NCBI RefSeq assembly: GCF_013141775.1
Contig: NZ_WHOB01000028.1
Span: forward strand, 1 to 48,490
DNA length: 48,490 bases
Direction: 5' to 3'
Source of the DNA: Paenibacillus phytohabitans
GTDB lineage: Bacteria; Bacillota; Bacilli; Paenibacillales; Paenibacillaceae
Under the pieces are notes generated by a model. That model saw only the letters and a list, made by a program, of their open reading frames with translations, ran no database searches and was not told the DNA's origin. Positions 8,592-16,655 of the stretch are shown one piece after another. Numbering within the stretch: position 1 is the first letter of the stretch; every line of letters starts with the position of its first letter. The translations under genes and the position numbers were made by a program.

Positions 8592-9521
8592 TCAGAACCG
8601 CTGTTCACGGACATAAGGGGTTCCCAGCGATTCCGGCGTGCCGGAAGGCTTGTTGCGGTTGCGGTATCCCAGATACATCAGGACGAGAATCGTAACGACA
8701 TAAGGAATCATTTTGAGGAAATAAGACGGTACCACACTGCCCAGCAGCTGTATCCGGAAGCCCAGGGAATCGAGTGCCCCGAAGAAATATGCGCAGAAGA
8801 GCGCACGCAGCGGATTCCATCTGGCAAAAATCACCAGCCCGACGGCGATCCAGCCCCGGCCGGCCGTAAGGCCTTCATTCCAGGTCGGTGCATAGGCCAG
8901 CACCATGTCTGCCCCGGCAAGACCAATCAGCGCAGCTCCGGCTGTAACGTAGCTATAGCGGATCAGCTGTACACGGATGCCCATGACGTCCGCTGTAGCC
9001 GGATTGTCTCCGACTGCCCGCAGATGCAGGCCCCATGAGGTATGGTGGATCAGCAGATGCAGCACCAGCACAAGCAGCAGGCTGAACCAGGTCAGATAAT
9101 CCATCCGGCCAAAAATATCCCCGATCACCGGAACCGACTTCAACGCCCCCAGATCCAGCTTGGGTGAAGTGCCCGGAAGCGGAATACCGCTGATAGACTT
9201 GCCGAGATAGGCGCTGAGTCCGCTGCCGAACAGCGTCATGGCAAGACCTGACATTGTCTGGTTCGCCCGGAGGGTAACTGTAAGGAAGGAATGTACCATA
9301 CCCAGAAGCGCAGTAATGGCCACAGCTGCGAGCAGGGCAAGGATCAGATTCCCGCTGCGGATGTAGACGATACAGGTCGTCACCGCCCCCATCAGCATCA
9401 GCCCTTCCGCACCGAGCTGAATGATTCCAGCCCGTTCGGTCAGAATGCCTCCCAGTGTAGCCAGCAGCAGCGGTGTTCCGGCGGATATGGCGGCTATTAA
9501 TAACTGTGTAGTGAAATCCAT
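8592..9521 (-). CDS. BMP-type ABC importer permease (second permease)
   Basis: A 309-residue permease of the BPD_transp_2 (RbsC/NupQ-like) type with about eight to nine membrane segments. Typical elements are GTPLLLATLGGILTERAGI, the GAEGLMLMGA motif, RANQTMSGLAMTLFG and LRAVGDNPATADVMGIRV. It partners with the 371-residue permease, the double ATPase and the lipoprotein encoded just upstream. Members of this family import nucleosides or related purines. GGGAG precedes its ATG, and a 30-bp gap separates it from the other permease. The substrate cannot be read from sequence; in this cluster a nucleoside, purine base or ureide is likely. Confidence 0.88.
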   Translation of the reverse strand: MDFTTQLLIAAISAGTPLLLATLGGILTERAGIIQLGAEGLMLMGAVTTCIVYIRSGNLILALLAAVAITALLGMVHSFLTVTLRANQTMSGLAMTLFGSGLSAYLGKSISGIPLPGTSPKLDLGALKSVPVIGDIFGRMDYLTWFSLLLVLVLHLLIHHTSWGLHLRAVGDNPATADVMGIRVQLIRYSYVTAGAALIGLAGADMVLAYAPTWNEGLTAGRGWIAVGLVIFARWNPLRALFCAYFFGALDSLGFRIQLLGSVVPSYFLKMIPYVVTILVLMYLGYRNRNKPSGTPESLGTPYVREQRF

Positions 9522-9551
9522 GGGTAAACTCCCTTCTCTAAGCGAATGCTG

Positions 9552-10667
9552 TTATGCGCTCCGGCGGATGCGGAAACGGTGAATCATGTCGCCGGCAATC
9601 AGGAAGAACAGGATCGCACCCTGCAGCATTTCCGATATGGACGAAGGCAGTCCGATGGTCTGTACACTATAGCCGCCGACGATCAGTCCGCCGAACAGAA
9701 TGGAGGTGACAATAAGACCCAGCGGGTTCAGCTTGGCAAGCCAAGCCACAATGATTGCCGTATAGCCATAACCGGGTGATATCCCCTGCATCAGCTTATG
9801 TGTAACCCCCGAGACCTCAGCCATGCCGGCAATACCGGCCAGGCCGCCGCTGATCAGCATGACGATAATGATATGCTTCTTGATATGAATCCCCGCGTAG
9901 CGGGCAGCTGTTGGGTTGGCACCGATCAGGCGCAGCTCATAACCCCAGCGGGTGAATTTGATCATCAGATAATAGATAAGGACGGCCACCAGCCCGAAGA
10001 TCAGCCCGATATGCAGCCGCGTGCTTCCCAGGACCGGCAGCGACTGTGCAGCGGTGAACATAGGTGAACCCGGGAAGTTGAAGCCCTTCGGGTCCTTCCA
10101 CGGTCCGAAGACCACATAGTCCAGAGCCAGCAGAGCCACATAGTTCAGCATCAGCGACGTAATCAGCTCGTTGACACCGAAATGCGTCCGCGGAACGGCG
10201 GTCATCAGACCCCACAATGCCCCGGCCGCCGTACCGAAGACCAGCATCAGTGTGATTGACCAGAACGAAGACAGATCAGGGAAATAAATCGTTACCGCTG
10301 TAGCCGCCATAGCACCTACAGTCAGCTGGCCTTCCGCCCCGATATTCCAGACGGAAATCCGGTAAGCCACCGCGATACCAAGTCCGCATAGCAATAGCGG
10401 AATGGCTTTTACCATGGTTTCTGTGAAGCCGTAGGAGGTTCCGAAGGCTCCGCGGAACATTTTTTCGTATACCACAAGCGGGCTCATGCCATTGGCGGCA
10501 ATGAACACCGCACAGAGCAGCAGCGCCAGAATAACTGACAGAACAGGCGTCCACCACGGTGAACGGGTACGGCTTGAATCGTATTCCAGCCTGAGGGAGT
10601 ACCATTTCCCGCTTTTCCCCGGTGAGGGCTCCAGCACTGCAGTATTGCTTCCAGTATTCGGACTCAT
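9552..10667 (-). CDS. BMP-type ABC importer permease (first permease)
   Basis: A 371-residue NupP-like permease with an N-terminal cytoplasmic stretch followed by about eight to nine transmembrane segments. The stretch from about residue 90 to 120 includes LLLCGLGIAVAYRISVWNIGAEGQ, cut here by the family's conserved NIGAEGQ motif; a second motif is RLIGANPTAARYAGI. Its ATG overlaps the TGA of the ATPase gene by four bases, indicating coupled translation. It is expected to form a heterodimer with the 309-residue permease in the cytoplasmic membrane. Confidence 0.88.
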   Translation of the reverse strand: MSPNTGSNTAVLEPSPGKSGKWYSLRLEYDSSRTRSPWWTPVLSVILALLLCAVFIAANGMSPLVVYEKMFRGAFGTSYGFTETMVKAIPLLLCGLGIAVAYRISVWNIGAEGQLTVGAMAATAVTIYFPDLSSFWSITLMLVFGTAAGALWGLMTAVPRTHFGVNELITSLMLNYVALLALDYVVFGPWKDPKGFNFPGSPMFTAAQSLPVLGSTRLHIGLIFGLVAVLIYYLMIKFTRWGYELRLIGANPTAARYAGIHIKKHIIIVMLISGGLAGIAGMAEVSGVTHKLMQGISPGYGYTAIIVAWLAKLNPLGLIVTSILFGGLIVGGYSVQTIGLPSSISEMLQGAILFFLIAGDMIHRFRIRRSA

Positions 10668-12196
10668 ACGGCGCTCCCCTCCATGTTCCGGATTCCGGCC
10701 ATCATCAGTCCGATTTGTTCCCGGTCCGCATGCTCATGATCGCTTTCACCTATAATTGAACCGTTGTATATGACCAGAATGCGGTCAGACAATTGCAGCA
10801 GCTCATCGAGATCCTCAGAGATCAGCAGCACGCCGCTGCCGGAGCTCCGCAGCTCCATCAGCAGCTCGTGGACACCGGCTGTAGCGCCGACATCCAGCCC
10901 CTGGGTCGGATGAACGGCAACCATCAGCTTCGGCTGGTGGCTGACCTCGCGGGCGAACAGCAGCTTCTGCTGGTTTCCGCCTGACATCTGCTGCACCGGT
11001 GTATCCAGCTCCGGTGTCTTCACATTGAAGCGGCGGACCAGCTCCTGTGACCAGGAACGGTTCTTCGCAGCCTTCAGGAAGCCGAATTTCGAATGCTCAT
11101 TACTGCGGTAAGACTTGAACAGCAGATTATCAACGGAGCCCAGGCGTCCGGCCAGTCCGCTCTTCATCCGGTTCTCCGGCACATGCGAGATTCCCGAATC
11201 GATGGCGCCTCTTACCGAGGCTGTTTTTACAGGACTGCCGTCAAAAATAATCTCGCCCGTCTTCCACGTTCTAAGCCCGGTCAGCACCTCGGCCAGCTCC
11301 TTCTGCCCGTTGCCGGCCACACCGGCCACCCCTACGATCTCGCCTTCACGTACGGTGAGCGACAGGGCATCGAGCGCCTTGCGCCCATGATCGGCAGCAA
11401 CATCCAGCTCCTTAACAACCAGCAGGGGTTCACCTGCAGTAGCCTCGCGCTCCTGACGGCTGATCGTGACTTCTCTGCCCACCATCAGCCGGGCCAGCTC
11501 CAGCTCATCCGTCTTGGCCGTCTCCAGAGTAGCAATCATTTTCCCTTTGCGCATCACCGAGATCCGGTCGGAGGAAGCCATGACTTCCTTCATTTTATGG
11601 GTCGTCATGATTACCGTCTTCCCCGTCTGCTTCATCACCTTGAGGGTTTCAAACAGCTGCTCCGCCTCTCCCGGTGTCAGCACCGAGGTCGGCTCATCGA
11701 GAATAATAATATCTGCACCGCGGTACAGGGTTTTGACGATTTCAACACGCTGCTGTTCACCGACAGACAATTGCCAGATCGGCCGGTCAACCGGAAATTT
11801 GAGGCCAAACCGTTCTCCGAGCGCCTCAATCTCTTCATGTTTATGCTTGATCCACTTGCTGCCACGCCAGAAAGACGACTTTTCGCCAAGCACGATGTTC
11901 TCCGCTGCCGTGAGACTTTGCACCAGTCTGAAGTTCTGAAATACCATGCCTACCCCGAGGAGTGCCGCATCTTTCGGAGAACGGATTTTGGCTGGTTTGC
12001 CGTGAATGAGGATCTCCCCCGCATCCGCCCTGTACACACCTGACAGCATACTCATGACTGTGCTTTTTCCTGCTCCGTTCTCACCAAGCAGCGCGTGAAT
12101 CTCACCCGCATTTGCCGAAAAATCGACTTGATCGCTGGCCGTTACAGAACCGAACTTCTTCACTATCCCGCGCATTTCAACCGAATGGTCCTGCAT
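10664..12196 (-). CDS. BMP-type ABC importer ATP-binding protein (double ATPase)
   Basis: A 510-residue protein with two fused ABC ATPase domains, as in NupO/RbsA-type importers. The first domain has Walker A GENGAGKST near residue 38, the signature LSVGEQQRVEI and Walker B IIILDEPTSVLTPGE. The second has the degenerate Walker A GVAGNGQKE usual for this family, signature MSGGNQQKLLFARE and HPTQGLDVGA. Only one fully canonical catalytic site is therefore expected. The frame is open to 12271, but AAAGGAG nine bases before the ATG at 12196 fixes the start. It lies 108 bp after the lipoprotein gene. Confidence 0.92.
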   Translation of the reverse strand: MQDHSVEMRGIVKKFGSVTASDQVDFSANAGEIHALLGENGAGKSTVMSMLSGVYRADAGEILIHGKPAKIRSPKDAALLGVGMVFQNFRLVQSLTAAENIVLGEKSSFWRGSKWIKHKHEEIEALGERFGLKFPVDRPIWQLSVGEQQRVEIVKTLYRGADIIILDEPTSVLTPGEAEQLFETLKVMKQTGKTVIMTTHKMKEVMASSDRISVMRKGKMIATLETAKTDELELARLMVGREVTISRQEREATAGEPLLVVKELDVAADHGRKALDALSLTVREGEIVGVAGVAGNGQKELAEVLTGLRTWKTGEIIFDGSPVKTASVRGAIDSGISHVPENRMKSGLAGRLGSVDNLLFKSYRSNEHSKFGFLKAAKNRSWSQELVRRFNVKTPELDTPVQQMSGGNQQKLLFAREVSHQPKLMVAVHPTQGLDVGATAGVHELLMELRSSGSGVLLISEDLDELLQLSDRILVIYNGSIIGESDHEHADREQIGLMMAGIRNMEGSAV

Positions 12197-12303
12197 TGTG
12201 GGAAGCTCCTTTCCTTTATAGTTGTAGTACGGGTGGGGAAGATTCCGACATACGGAACCCGCCCCACCCATAAGGCCGTGCTGTATTCAATTCAAAGCTG
12301 CTG

Positions 12304-13479
12304 TTATTGCGGGATGGTACCTTCTACACCCTTAACCAGCCAGTTCATGGAAAGCACTTCTTCAAGCGTCAGCTTTTGGCCGTCTTGAACCACTACATTT
12401 CCTTTGTTGTCCGAGATCGGGCCGGTGAATACATCCAGCTCTCCGCTGATGATTTTGGCTTTGGCATCTTCCACCAGTTGCTTCACATCATCCGGAACCT
12501 TGTTGCCGAACGGTGCAAGCTCAACCATACCATCGGCCATATCGCCGGAGTACTGCTCGCTCTTCCAGGTTCCATCCATAACGGATTGAACGGCTTTTAC
12601 GTAATAAGGGCCCCAGTTCCATACAGGGTTAGTCAAATAGTTGTCCGGTGCATATTTGCTCATGTCAGAGTCATTTCCTCCGGCAAAAGCTCCGCGTTCT
12701 GCAGCAGCCTGCAGCGTAGCCGGTGAATCCTGGTAAGCCAGTAGAACATCTGCGCCTTTATCCAGCAGGCTGATTGCCGCCTGACGTTCAGTAGCAGGGT
12801 CATACCAGGTGTTGGTCCATACTACATCCACTTTGACATCAGGGTTTACACTTTGTGCTCCCAGGGTAAAAGCATTTAGGTTATAAATAACTTCGCTGAT
12901 CGGGAAGGCTCCAACATAACCAAGATGATTCTTCGTTGTCATTTTGCCTGCCGCGATACCGGACAGATAACTTGCCTGATAGTTTTTGCCGAAGTAAGTA
13001 CCCATGTTATCGGCTGTTTTGTAACCGGAGGCATGAAGGAACTTCACGTTAGGGAATTTACCGGCTACGTTCAAGGTGAAATCCATATATCCGAAGCTTG
13101 TGGTGAAGACAATGTCATGGTTCTGGGCAAGTTCAGTGATGATGCGTTCAGCATCGGCGCTTTCCGGTACATTTTCCACGAAATCGGCTTTGATGCCCAG
13201 TTCCTTCTCCATGTACAAACGGCCTTGATCATGCTGATACGTATATCCGCCGTCACCCGGAGGCCCGATGTAGACAAAAGCAACCGTCGGCTTCTCTGCT
13301 GCCGGCTCTGTTGTTGCTGCTGCCTCAGTGGCTGCTGCCGCATTCGTTGCCGCAGGCGCCTCAGTGGCCGCCCCATTCGTATTCGACGCCGTATTGTTGT
13401 TGCCGCACCCCGTCAGAACCACCGCTAACAGGAACATGGTTACCAGGCTGAATTTAAATCCCTGACCCCTTCTTTTCAT
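12304..13479 (-). CDS. BMP-family substrate-binding lipoprotein
   Basis: A 391-residue solute-binding lipoprotein of the BMP (Med/NupN) family, first gene of the four-gene importer. The N-terminus has a basic start, a hydrophobic stretch and the lipobox VLTGC with Cys25 as the likely lipidated residue. It is followed by an Ala/Thr-rich linker. The mature domain has VAFVYIGPPGDGGYTYQHDQG and FPNVKFLHASGYKT, typical of the family. GGAGGAGG precedes the ATG. The family binds nucleosides or purines; the exact ligand here is unknown. A promoter with an overlapping GlnR/TnrA-like box lies 56-95 bp upstream. Confidence 0.9.
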   Translation of the reverse strand: MKRRGQGFKFSLVTMFLLAVVLTGCGNNNTASNTNGAATEAPAATNAAAATEAAATTEPAAEKPTVAFVYIGPPGDGGYTYQHDQGRLYMEKELGIKADFVENVPESADAERIITELAQNHDIVFTTSFGYMDFTLNVAGKFPNVKFLHASGYKTADNMGTYFGKNYQASYLSGIAAGKMTTKNHLGYVGAFPISEVIYNLNAFTLGAQSVNPDVKVDVVWTNTWYDPATERQAAISLLDKGADVLLAYQDSPATLQAAAERGAFAGGNDSDMSKYAPDNYLTNPVWNWGPYYVKAVQSVMDGTWKSEQYSGDMADGMVELAPFGNKVPDDVKQLVEDAKAKIISGELDVFTGPISDNKGNVVVQDGQKLTLEEVLSMNWLVKGVEGTIPQ

Positions 13480-13534
13480 AATTCTCCTCCTCCAGGATAT
13501 CTCTCATAATGGCTCCAGCCATTAATGTATCTCT

Positions 13535-13563
13535 ACTATACTGAGACACAGCAGTTACGTAAA
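13535..13563 (-). promoter_or_regulatory. Predicted SigA promoter of the ABC importer genes
   Basis: On the minus strand TTTACG (-35, four of six matches) and TATAGT (-10, five of six) are 17 bp apart. The predicted start near 13528 gives a leader of about 50 bases before the lipoprotein gene. Confidence 0.45.
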
Positions 13564-13574
13564 TTTATATAACA
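13558..13574. promoter_or_regulatory. GlnR/TnrA-like box, one mismatch
   Basis: CGTAAATTTATATAACA fits the TGTNA-N7-TNACA consensus except for the first base. It overlaps the predicted -35 of the ABC importer promoter, with its centre about 38 bp upstream of the predicted start. Position alone does not tell activation from repression. Confidence 0.4.
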
Positions 13575-13697
13575 TAGCTTTGTGTCATTTTATAAGAATC
13601 GCTGTCGTTTTTGTGTTTTGTGCACTAGAATACCTTGAATTATGCTTAAAATATGTGATATTTCCTAACATAATTTTGGAAAATAGCGATTTCGCTG

Positions 13698-14318
13698 TCA
13701 GTTGTCCCTTGGCACACTCCATTCCCTGCGAAGCTCCCCAAAACTGACCGGCAGCTCCGCATCCGTGAAATTCCGTTCGGAATCACTCTGCAGCATCATT
13801 CCCTTGTAGCCGGAAGATTGAAAAATAGCCGATAACCCCCTATCGCTGTCCAGTGCCTGAAGCTCCGGAAACACAGATTTTGCGAACAACACAGGGGGAT
13901 TCACCACACCTTCATTTATGCTTGCCACATAGTCGAGTCCGGGATTCTGCACAAAGGCATCCGTCAGCCGGTTCACCAGCGCCGCAGGAATAAACGGCTG
14001 ATCCGCCTGAGCGATGACAACGGCATCAGGCTGTAGCGATGAAATGGCATTCAGGCCGCAACGGAGAGAGAAGGACAGCCCTAAATGAGCCGTCAGGCAG
14101 GTCTCCGTACGCCTGCTACTCCGGGAACTGCCGGGAGGCATCCATTTCAGAGGATCATCTGCCCGGACCACCACAATCAGCGGATCAAGACCGCACCGCT
14201 CCAGCTCACTTAGCGTGGCTGCTCCAACCGTTATTCCATCCGGCTGCTTCAGAGAACCACTCCCGGCAACTGCTTCCTTGCTCCGGCTTGCCGCCAGATA
14301 GATTCCGGCTACTTTCAA
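13698..14318 (-). CDS. PucB-like nucleotidyltransferase
   Basis: A 206-residue MobA/MocA-type protein. Relatives such as PucB or MocA help make the cytosine-type molybdenum cofactor for xanthine dehydrogenase. N-terminal VAGIYLAASRSKE stands where the nucleotide-binding loop LAAGxSxRMGxxK is expected, so that loop is degenerate. The later QADQPFIP and NPPVLFA motifs of the family are well kept. The frame begins at 14369, but GGAG just before the TTG at 14318 and the family N-terminus point to that start. It follows the PucR-like gene by 43 bp. No xanthine dehydrogenase gene is in the window, so its partner must be elsewhere or lost. Catalytic activity is uncertain. Confidence 0.65.
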   Translation of the reverse strand: MKVAGIYLAASRSKEAVAGSGSLKQPDGITVGAATLSELERCGLDPLIVVVRADDPLKWMPPGSSRSSRRTETCLTAHLGLSFSLRCGLNAISSLQPDAVVIAQADQPFIPAALVNRLTDAFVQNPGLDYVASINEGVVNPPVLFAKSVFPELQALDSDRGLSAIFQSSGYKGMMLQSDSERNFTDAELPVSFGELRREWSVPRDN

Positions 14319-14361
14319 GTGCACTCCACTCCTTCCGTTAATTTGCAGAGGTATACTGCAG

Positions 14362-15936
14362 CTATTCACGTTCCAGCATTCTGCGGAACAGGAATACCAG
14401 CTTCAGCCTCATGAGATCATTGATTTTTTTGAAATCGACATCCAGCAGCTCACTAAGCTTCTCAATCCGGTAAGTGGCGGTATTGCGGTGGATAAACAGC
14501 TTCTTCGCAGTTTCATTCACATGGCCGTCATTATCCAGATAGACCTCCAGCGTATGGAGCATTTCCTTGACGTATTCCGGTTCACGGCTGAGCAGACCGC
14601 GCAGACTGCCGCTGCAGTATCTCTCCATCGTCTCCGCCGGGATCTGGTTCAGCAACAGATGGAGCTCAAGCTGCCGGTAATGCACCACATTTCCGTGTGC
14701 CCCCCACTGCTGGACCACCCCCATACATTCCTTAATCTCGGCAAAAGCTTCCTTCAGCCCTTCCGGCTTCACCTTCACCCCGCTGACGGCAGCCCGCGGA
14801 TAATAGCCTTTATCAAACTTCAGATTGTGAAAACATTCATTAATCAGCTCCCGGAACTGCTCCGGGGCTAGCGGGCCTGCCGGATAGAGGGAGAGCAATC
14901 CCTCTTCCATTATCAAATGAACCGCCTGCAGCCCATGCAGCACCGGATGCTCCAGATATTCCTCCTTCAGCCGCAGCAGCTCCGCCTGCCTTGCTTCCCC
15001 AGCAGCGGCTACGTCGGTCAGCAGAAGCTGGAACGGGGCTTGCAGCAGCTGGACATCCAGCTTAAGCGCCGCCTGGGACAGCTCCGCACACGACAGCCCG
15101 CCGTTCAGACAACGCCGCAGCAGCCCGCTGAATTCCCGGTGCTCGGCATGCTCGAAATAATCCTCAAACCCGGAATGGATATGATACGAAATAAGTTCAG
15201 CACCCTGGATGAACAGGCTTTCCTCGACCGGCAGCAGCAACGGATCAATCCTGCAGTACAGAAGATAACCCGAGCATTTCTCGCCTTGCATCAGAGGAAT
15301 CCGGTATCCCGAGCATTCACCCATGCGGAAGCGCTGATTCCGGTTCTGCCAGGGCCAGCCCTCCAGCAGCTGGCTGTCGGAATAACCGGAGTTATTGAAG
15401 ACCGTAGCACCCCGGACGCTGATCACCGCCAGCGGATAGCCGATAACCTCAGAGACCGATTCGAGCAGCGGACGGCTGCGCCCGGAACGCAGGGCGAAGC
15501 GCATGAGCTTGCGCTGCTTCTCCATAATGCCCTGCAGCACACTTGTGCTGCGCGAGAGTTCGGCGCGGAACAAGCCGTTCATCTGATCGGAGAAGGTGAA
15601 CTGGAACGGCAGCTCAATCAGCGGGAAATTCAGCGTTTCCGCTTCGGCAATCAGCTTCTCCGGCACCGCATCCCAGAAGCGGCCCAGCTTGATGCCAAGA
15701 CCCGCCGATCCGCGGCGGTTCAGCGTCTGCAGCAATGCCGAGGCATCCTCGAGACTGTCTTTGATCAGATAGGCGGTAGTCAGCAGCATTTCCCCTTCTT
15801 TGATCCAATCCGAGATATCCGGGGCATCCATCACGTTGATGGATTTGACAATCCTGTGTTTCCCTTTGGAGCCTGCAATGAGTTTCGCTTCAGATAAAGG
15901 ATAAATGGACAACGCTTCTTCAACCGTAAGATGCAT
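14362..15936 (-). CDS. pucR: PucR-family transcriptional regulator
   Basis: A 524-residue regulator with the PucR architecture. An N-terminal PucR domain (about residues 8-125) is followed by a long central CdaR/GGDEF-like region. The C-terminal PucR-type helix-turn-helix (about 460-520) contains GHVNETAKKLFIHRNTATYR. B. subtilis PucR activates purine catabolism genes in response to ureides; the same role is inferred here from the position at the head of the cluster. The ATG is preceded by AAGGAGGG. A predicted promoter lies 60-90 bp upstream, with a perfect GlnR/TnrA box across its start point. No copy of the B. subtilis PucR operator (TTGGTTAA core) was found at nearby promoters. Confidence 0.85.
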   Translation of the reverse strand: MHLTVEEALSIYPLSEAKLIAGSKGKHRIVKSINVMDAPDISDWIKEGEMLLTTAYLIKDSLEDASALLQTLNRRGSAGLGIKLGRFWDAVPEKLIAEAETLNFPLIELPFQFTFSDQMNGLFRAELSRSTSVLQGIMEKQRKLMRFALRSGRSRPLLESVSEVIGYPLAVISVRGATVFNNSGYSDSQLLEGWPWQNRNQRFRMGECSGYRIPLMQGEKCSGYLLYCRIDPLLLPVEESLFIQGAELISYHIHSGFEDYFEHAEHREFSGLLRRCLNGGLSCAELSQAALKLDVQLLQAPFQLLLTDVAAAGEARQAELLRLKEEYLEHPVLHGLQAVHLIMEEGLLSLYPAGPLAPEQFRELINECFHNLKFDKGYYPRAAVSGVKVKPEGLKEAFAEIKECMGVVQQWGAHGNVVHYRQLELHLLLNQIPAETMERYCSGSLRGLLSREPEYVKEMLHTLEVYLDNDGHVNETAKKLFIHRNTATYRIEKLSELLDVDFKKINDLMRLKLVFLFRRMLERE

Positions 15937-15980
15937 GCCATCCCTCCTTCTATAGGTTCATCTTCTTTAGTTCTTCTTTA

Positions 15981-15997
15981 TGTTACTTTATGTAACA
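15981..15997. promoter_or_regulatory. Perfect GlnR/TnrA box at the pucR promoter
   Basis: TGTTACTTTATGTAACA matches TGTNA-N7-TNACA at every fixed base and is a 6-5-6 perfect palindrome. It begins at the last base of the predicted -10 and covers the predicted start point, a position that would favour repression, as GlnR does in nitrogen excess. Confidence 0.7.
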
Positions 15998-16025
15998 TTA
16001 TAGATAAAATGACCCTTCATGGAAA
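15997..16025 (-). promoter_or_regulatory. Predicted SigA promoter of pucR
   Basis: On the minus strand TTTCCA (-35, four of six) and a perfect TATAAT (-10) are separated by 17 bp. The predicted start is near 15990, giving a leader of about 54 bases. Confidence 0.6.
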
Positions 16026-16052
16026 GAGGAAAGTGAAAATATAAACCACCAA

Positions 16053-16069
16053 TGTCATGTAATATCACG
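16053..16069. promoter_or_regulatory. Second GlnR/TnrA-like box upstream of pucR, one mismatch
   Basis: TGTCATGTAATATCACG fits TGTNA-N7-TNACA except for the last base. Its centre is about 71 bp upstream of the predicted pucR start, so it lies above the -35. Together with the box over the start site it makes an upstream/downstream pair. Confidence 0.4.
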
Positions 16070-16180
16070 TAAGTCACAGAATTTTAACGTTTGGGTTGCT
16101 GGAGGAAAATTAAATCATTACTTATTGTCAATCTAGTAAATCCTCAAGCACAGGTTTTAATCTGATGTACAAAACAGAAA

Positions 16181-16216
16181 AAGCCCTGTTTCTCCTCATC
16201 GGGAGAACCAGGGCTT
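16181..16216 (-). terminator. Rho-independent terminator after the amidase transcript
   Basis: AAGCCCTG-TTCTCC pairs with GGAGAA-CAGGGCTT around a short loop. On the minus strand it is followed by TTTTCTGTTTT. It would end leftward transcription from the amidase before the pucR promoter. Confidence 0.7.
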
Positions 16217-16405
16217 GCTGTATGCAGTGCGATGTTAAGATGGATAATTAGCTGCTGTACGCAGCAGCTGGCGTCCTTCAGGACGATCCGGCGGCAATAA
16301 GCGCCGGTTTGGCAAATCCGCTGAGGGGGATCAACCGGTAGCCGTGAAGCGTTCCGGACTGGAGGGCCCTTATTGGGGCGAATTATAGCCTTCCACAGGT
16401 TATGA

Positions 16406-16530
16406 GGACTCAGATTCCGTTAATAAGCTCATTTCCCCTCATTCCCGGCTTCATTGAACAAGATAACGGCTCCTGAGTCCGCAACCGGCAGAATAACAGG
16501 TTTTTGGGCAAAATAGGGACTTCTGAGTCC
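16406..16530. repeat. Dispersed intergenic repeat with GGACTCAG/CTGAGTCC ends
   Basis: GGACTCAG at 16406 is answered by CTGAGTCC at 16473 and again at 16523. The first two form an inverted pair about 75 bp across, and the last two repeat directly with a 50-bp period. The intervening DNA is non-coding. I associate this kind of element with Paenibacillus intergenic regions; that is recollection, not a search result. Confidence 0.6.
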
Positions 16531-16610
16531 GTTCCATTCTGCGGCTGCCCGTTTGCTTAAGTTTCGTCCACATGGTCAGCACATTCTTCTTATTCCTCTA
16601 TTACTCTATT

Positions 16611-16640
16611 AATCTCTTACTCTCTTACTCTCTTACTCTC
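16611..16640. repeat. 8-bp simple repeat (CTCTTACT)n
   Basis: About three and a half tandem copies of CTCTTACT lie just downstream of the amidase stop codon. Confidence 0.75.
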
Positions 16641-16655
16641 CCAGTACTCAGAGTA

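Larger units (their letters stand above)
15937..16655. other. Large intergenic region between amidase and pucR
   Basis: There is no gene in these 719 bp. From low to high coordinates it holds the pucR leader, promoter and GlnR/TnrA boxes (15981-16069), a minus-strand terminator for the amidase transcript (16181-16216), and a GC-rich stretch with short inverted repeats (16250-16380). A dispersed repeat with GGACTCAG/CTGAGTCC ends (16406-16530) and an 8-bp simple repeat at the amidase 3' end follow. Confidence 0.7.

Noticed and set aside
11093..12043. 316-codon plus-strand frame opposite the ABC importer ATPase
   Set aside because: It is an antisense shadow of an unmistakable double ATPase.
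14917..15897. 326-codon plus-strand frame opposite pucR
   Set aside because: It is an antisense shadow rich in Gln/Arg/His with no recognisable motif.
8333..16160. PucR operator (WWWCNTTGGTTAA) or purine riboswitch at the purine promoters
   Set aside because: I looked for the TTGGTTAA core and for the conserved purine-riboswitch loops upstream of the purine genes and found neither.
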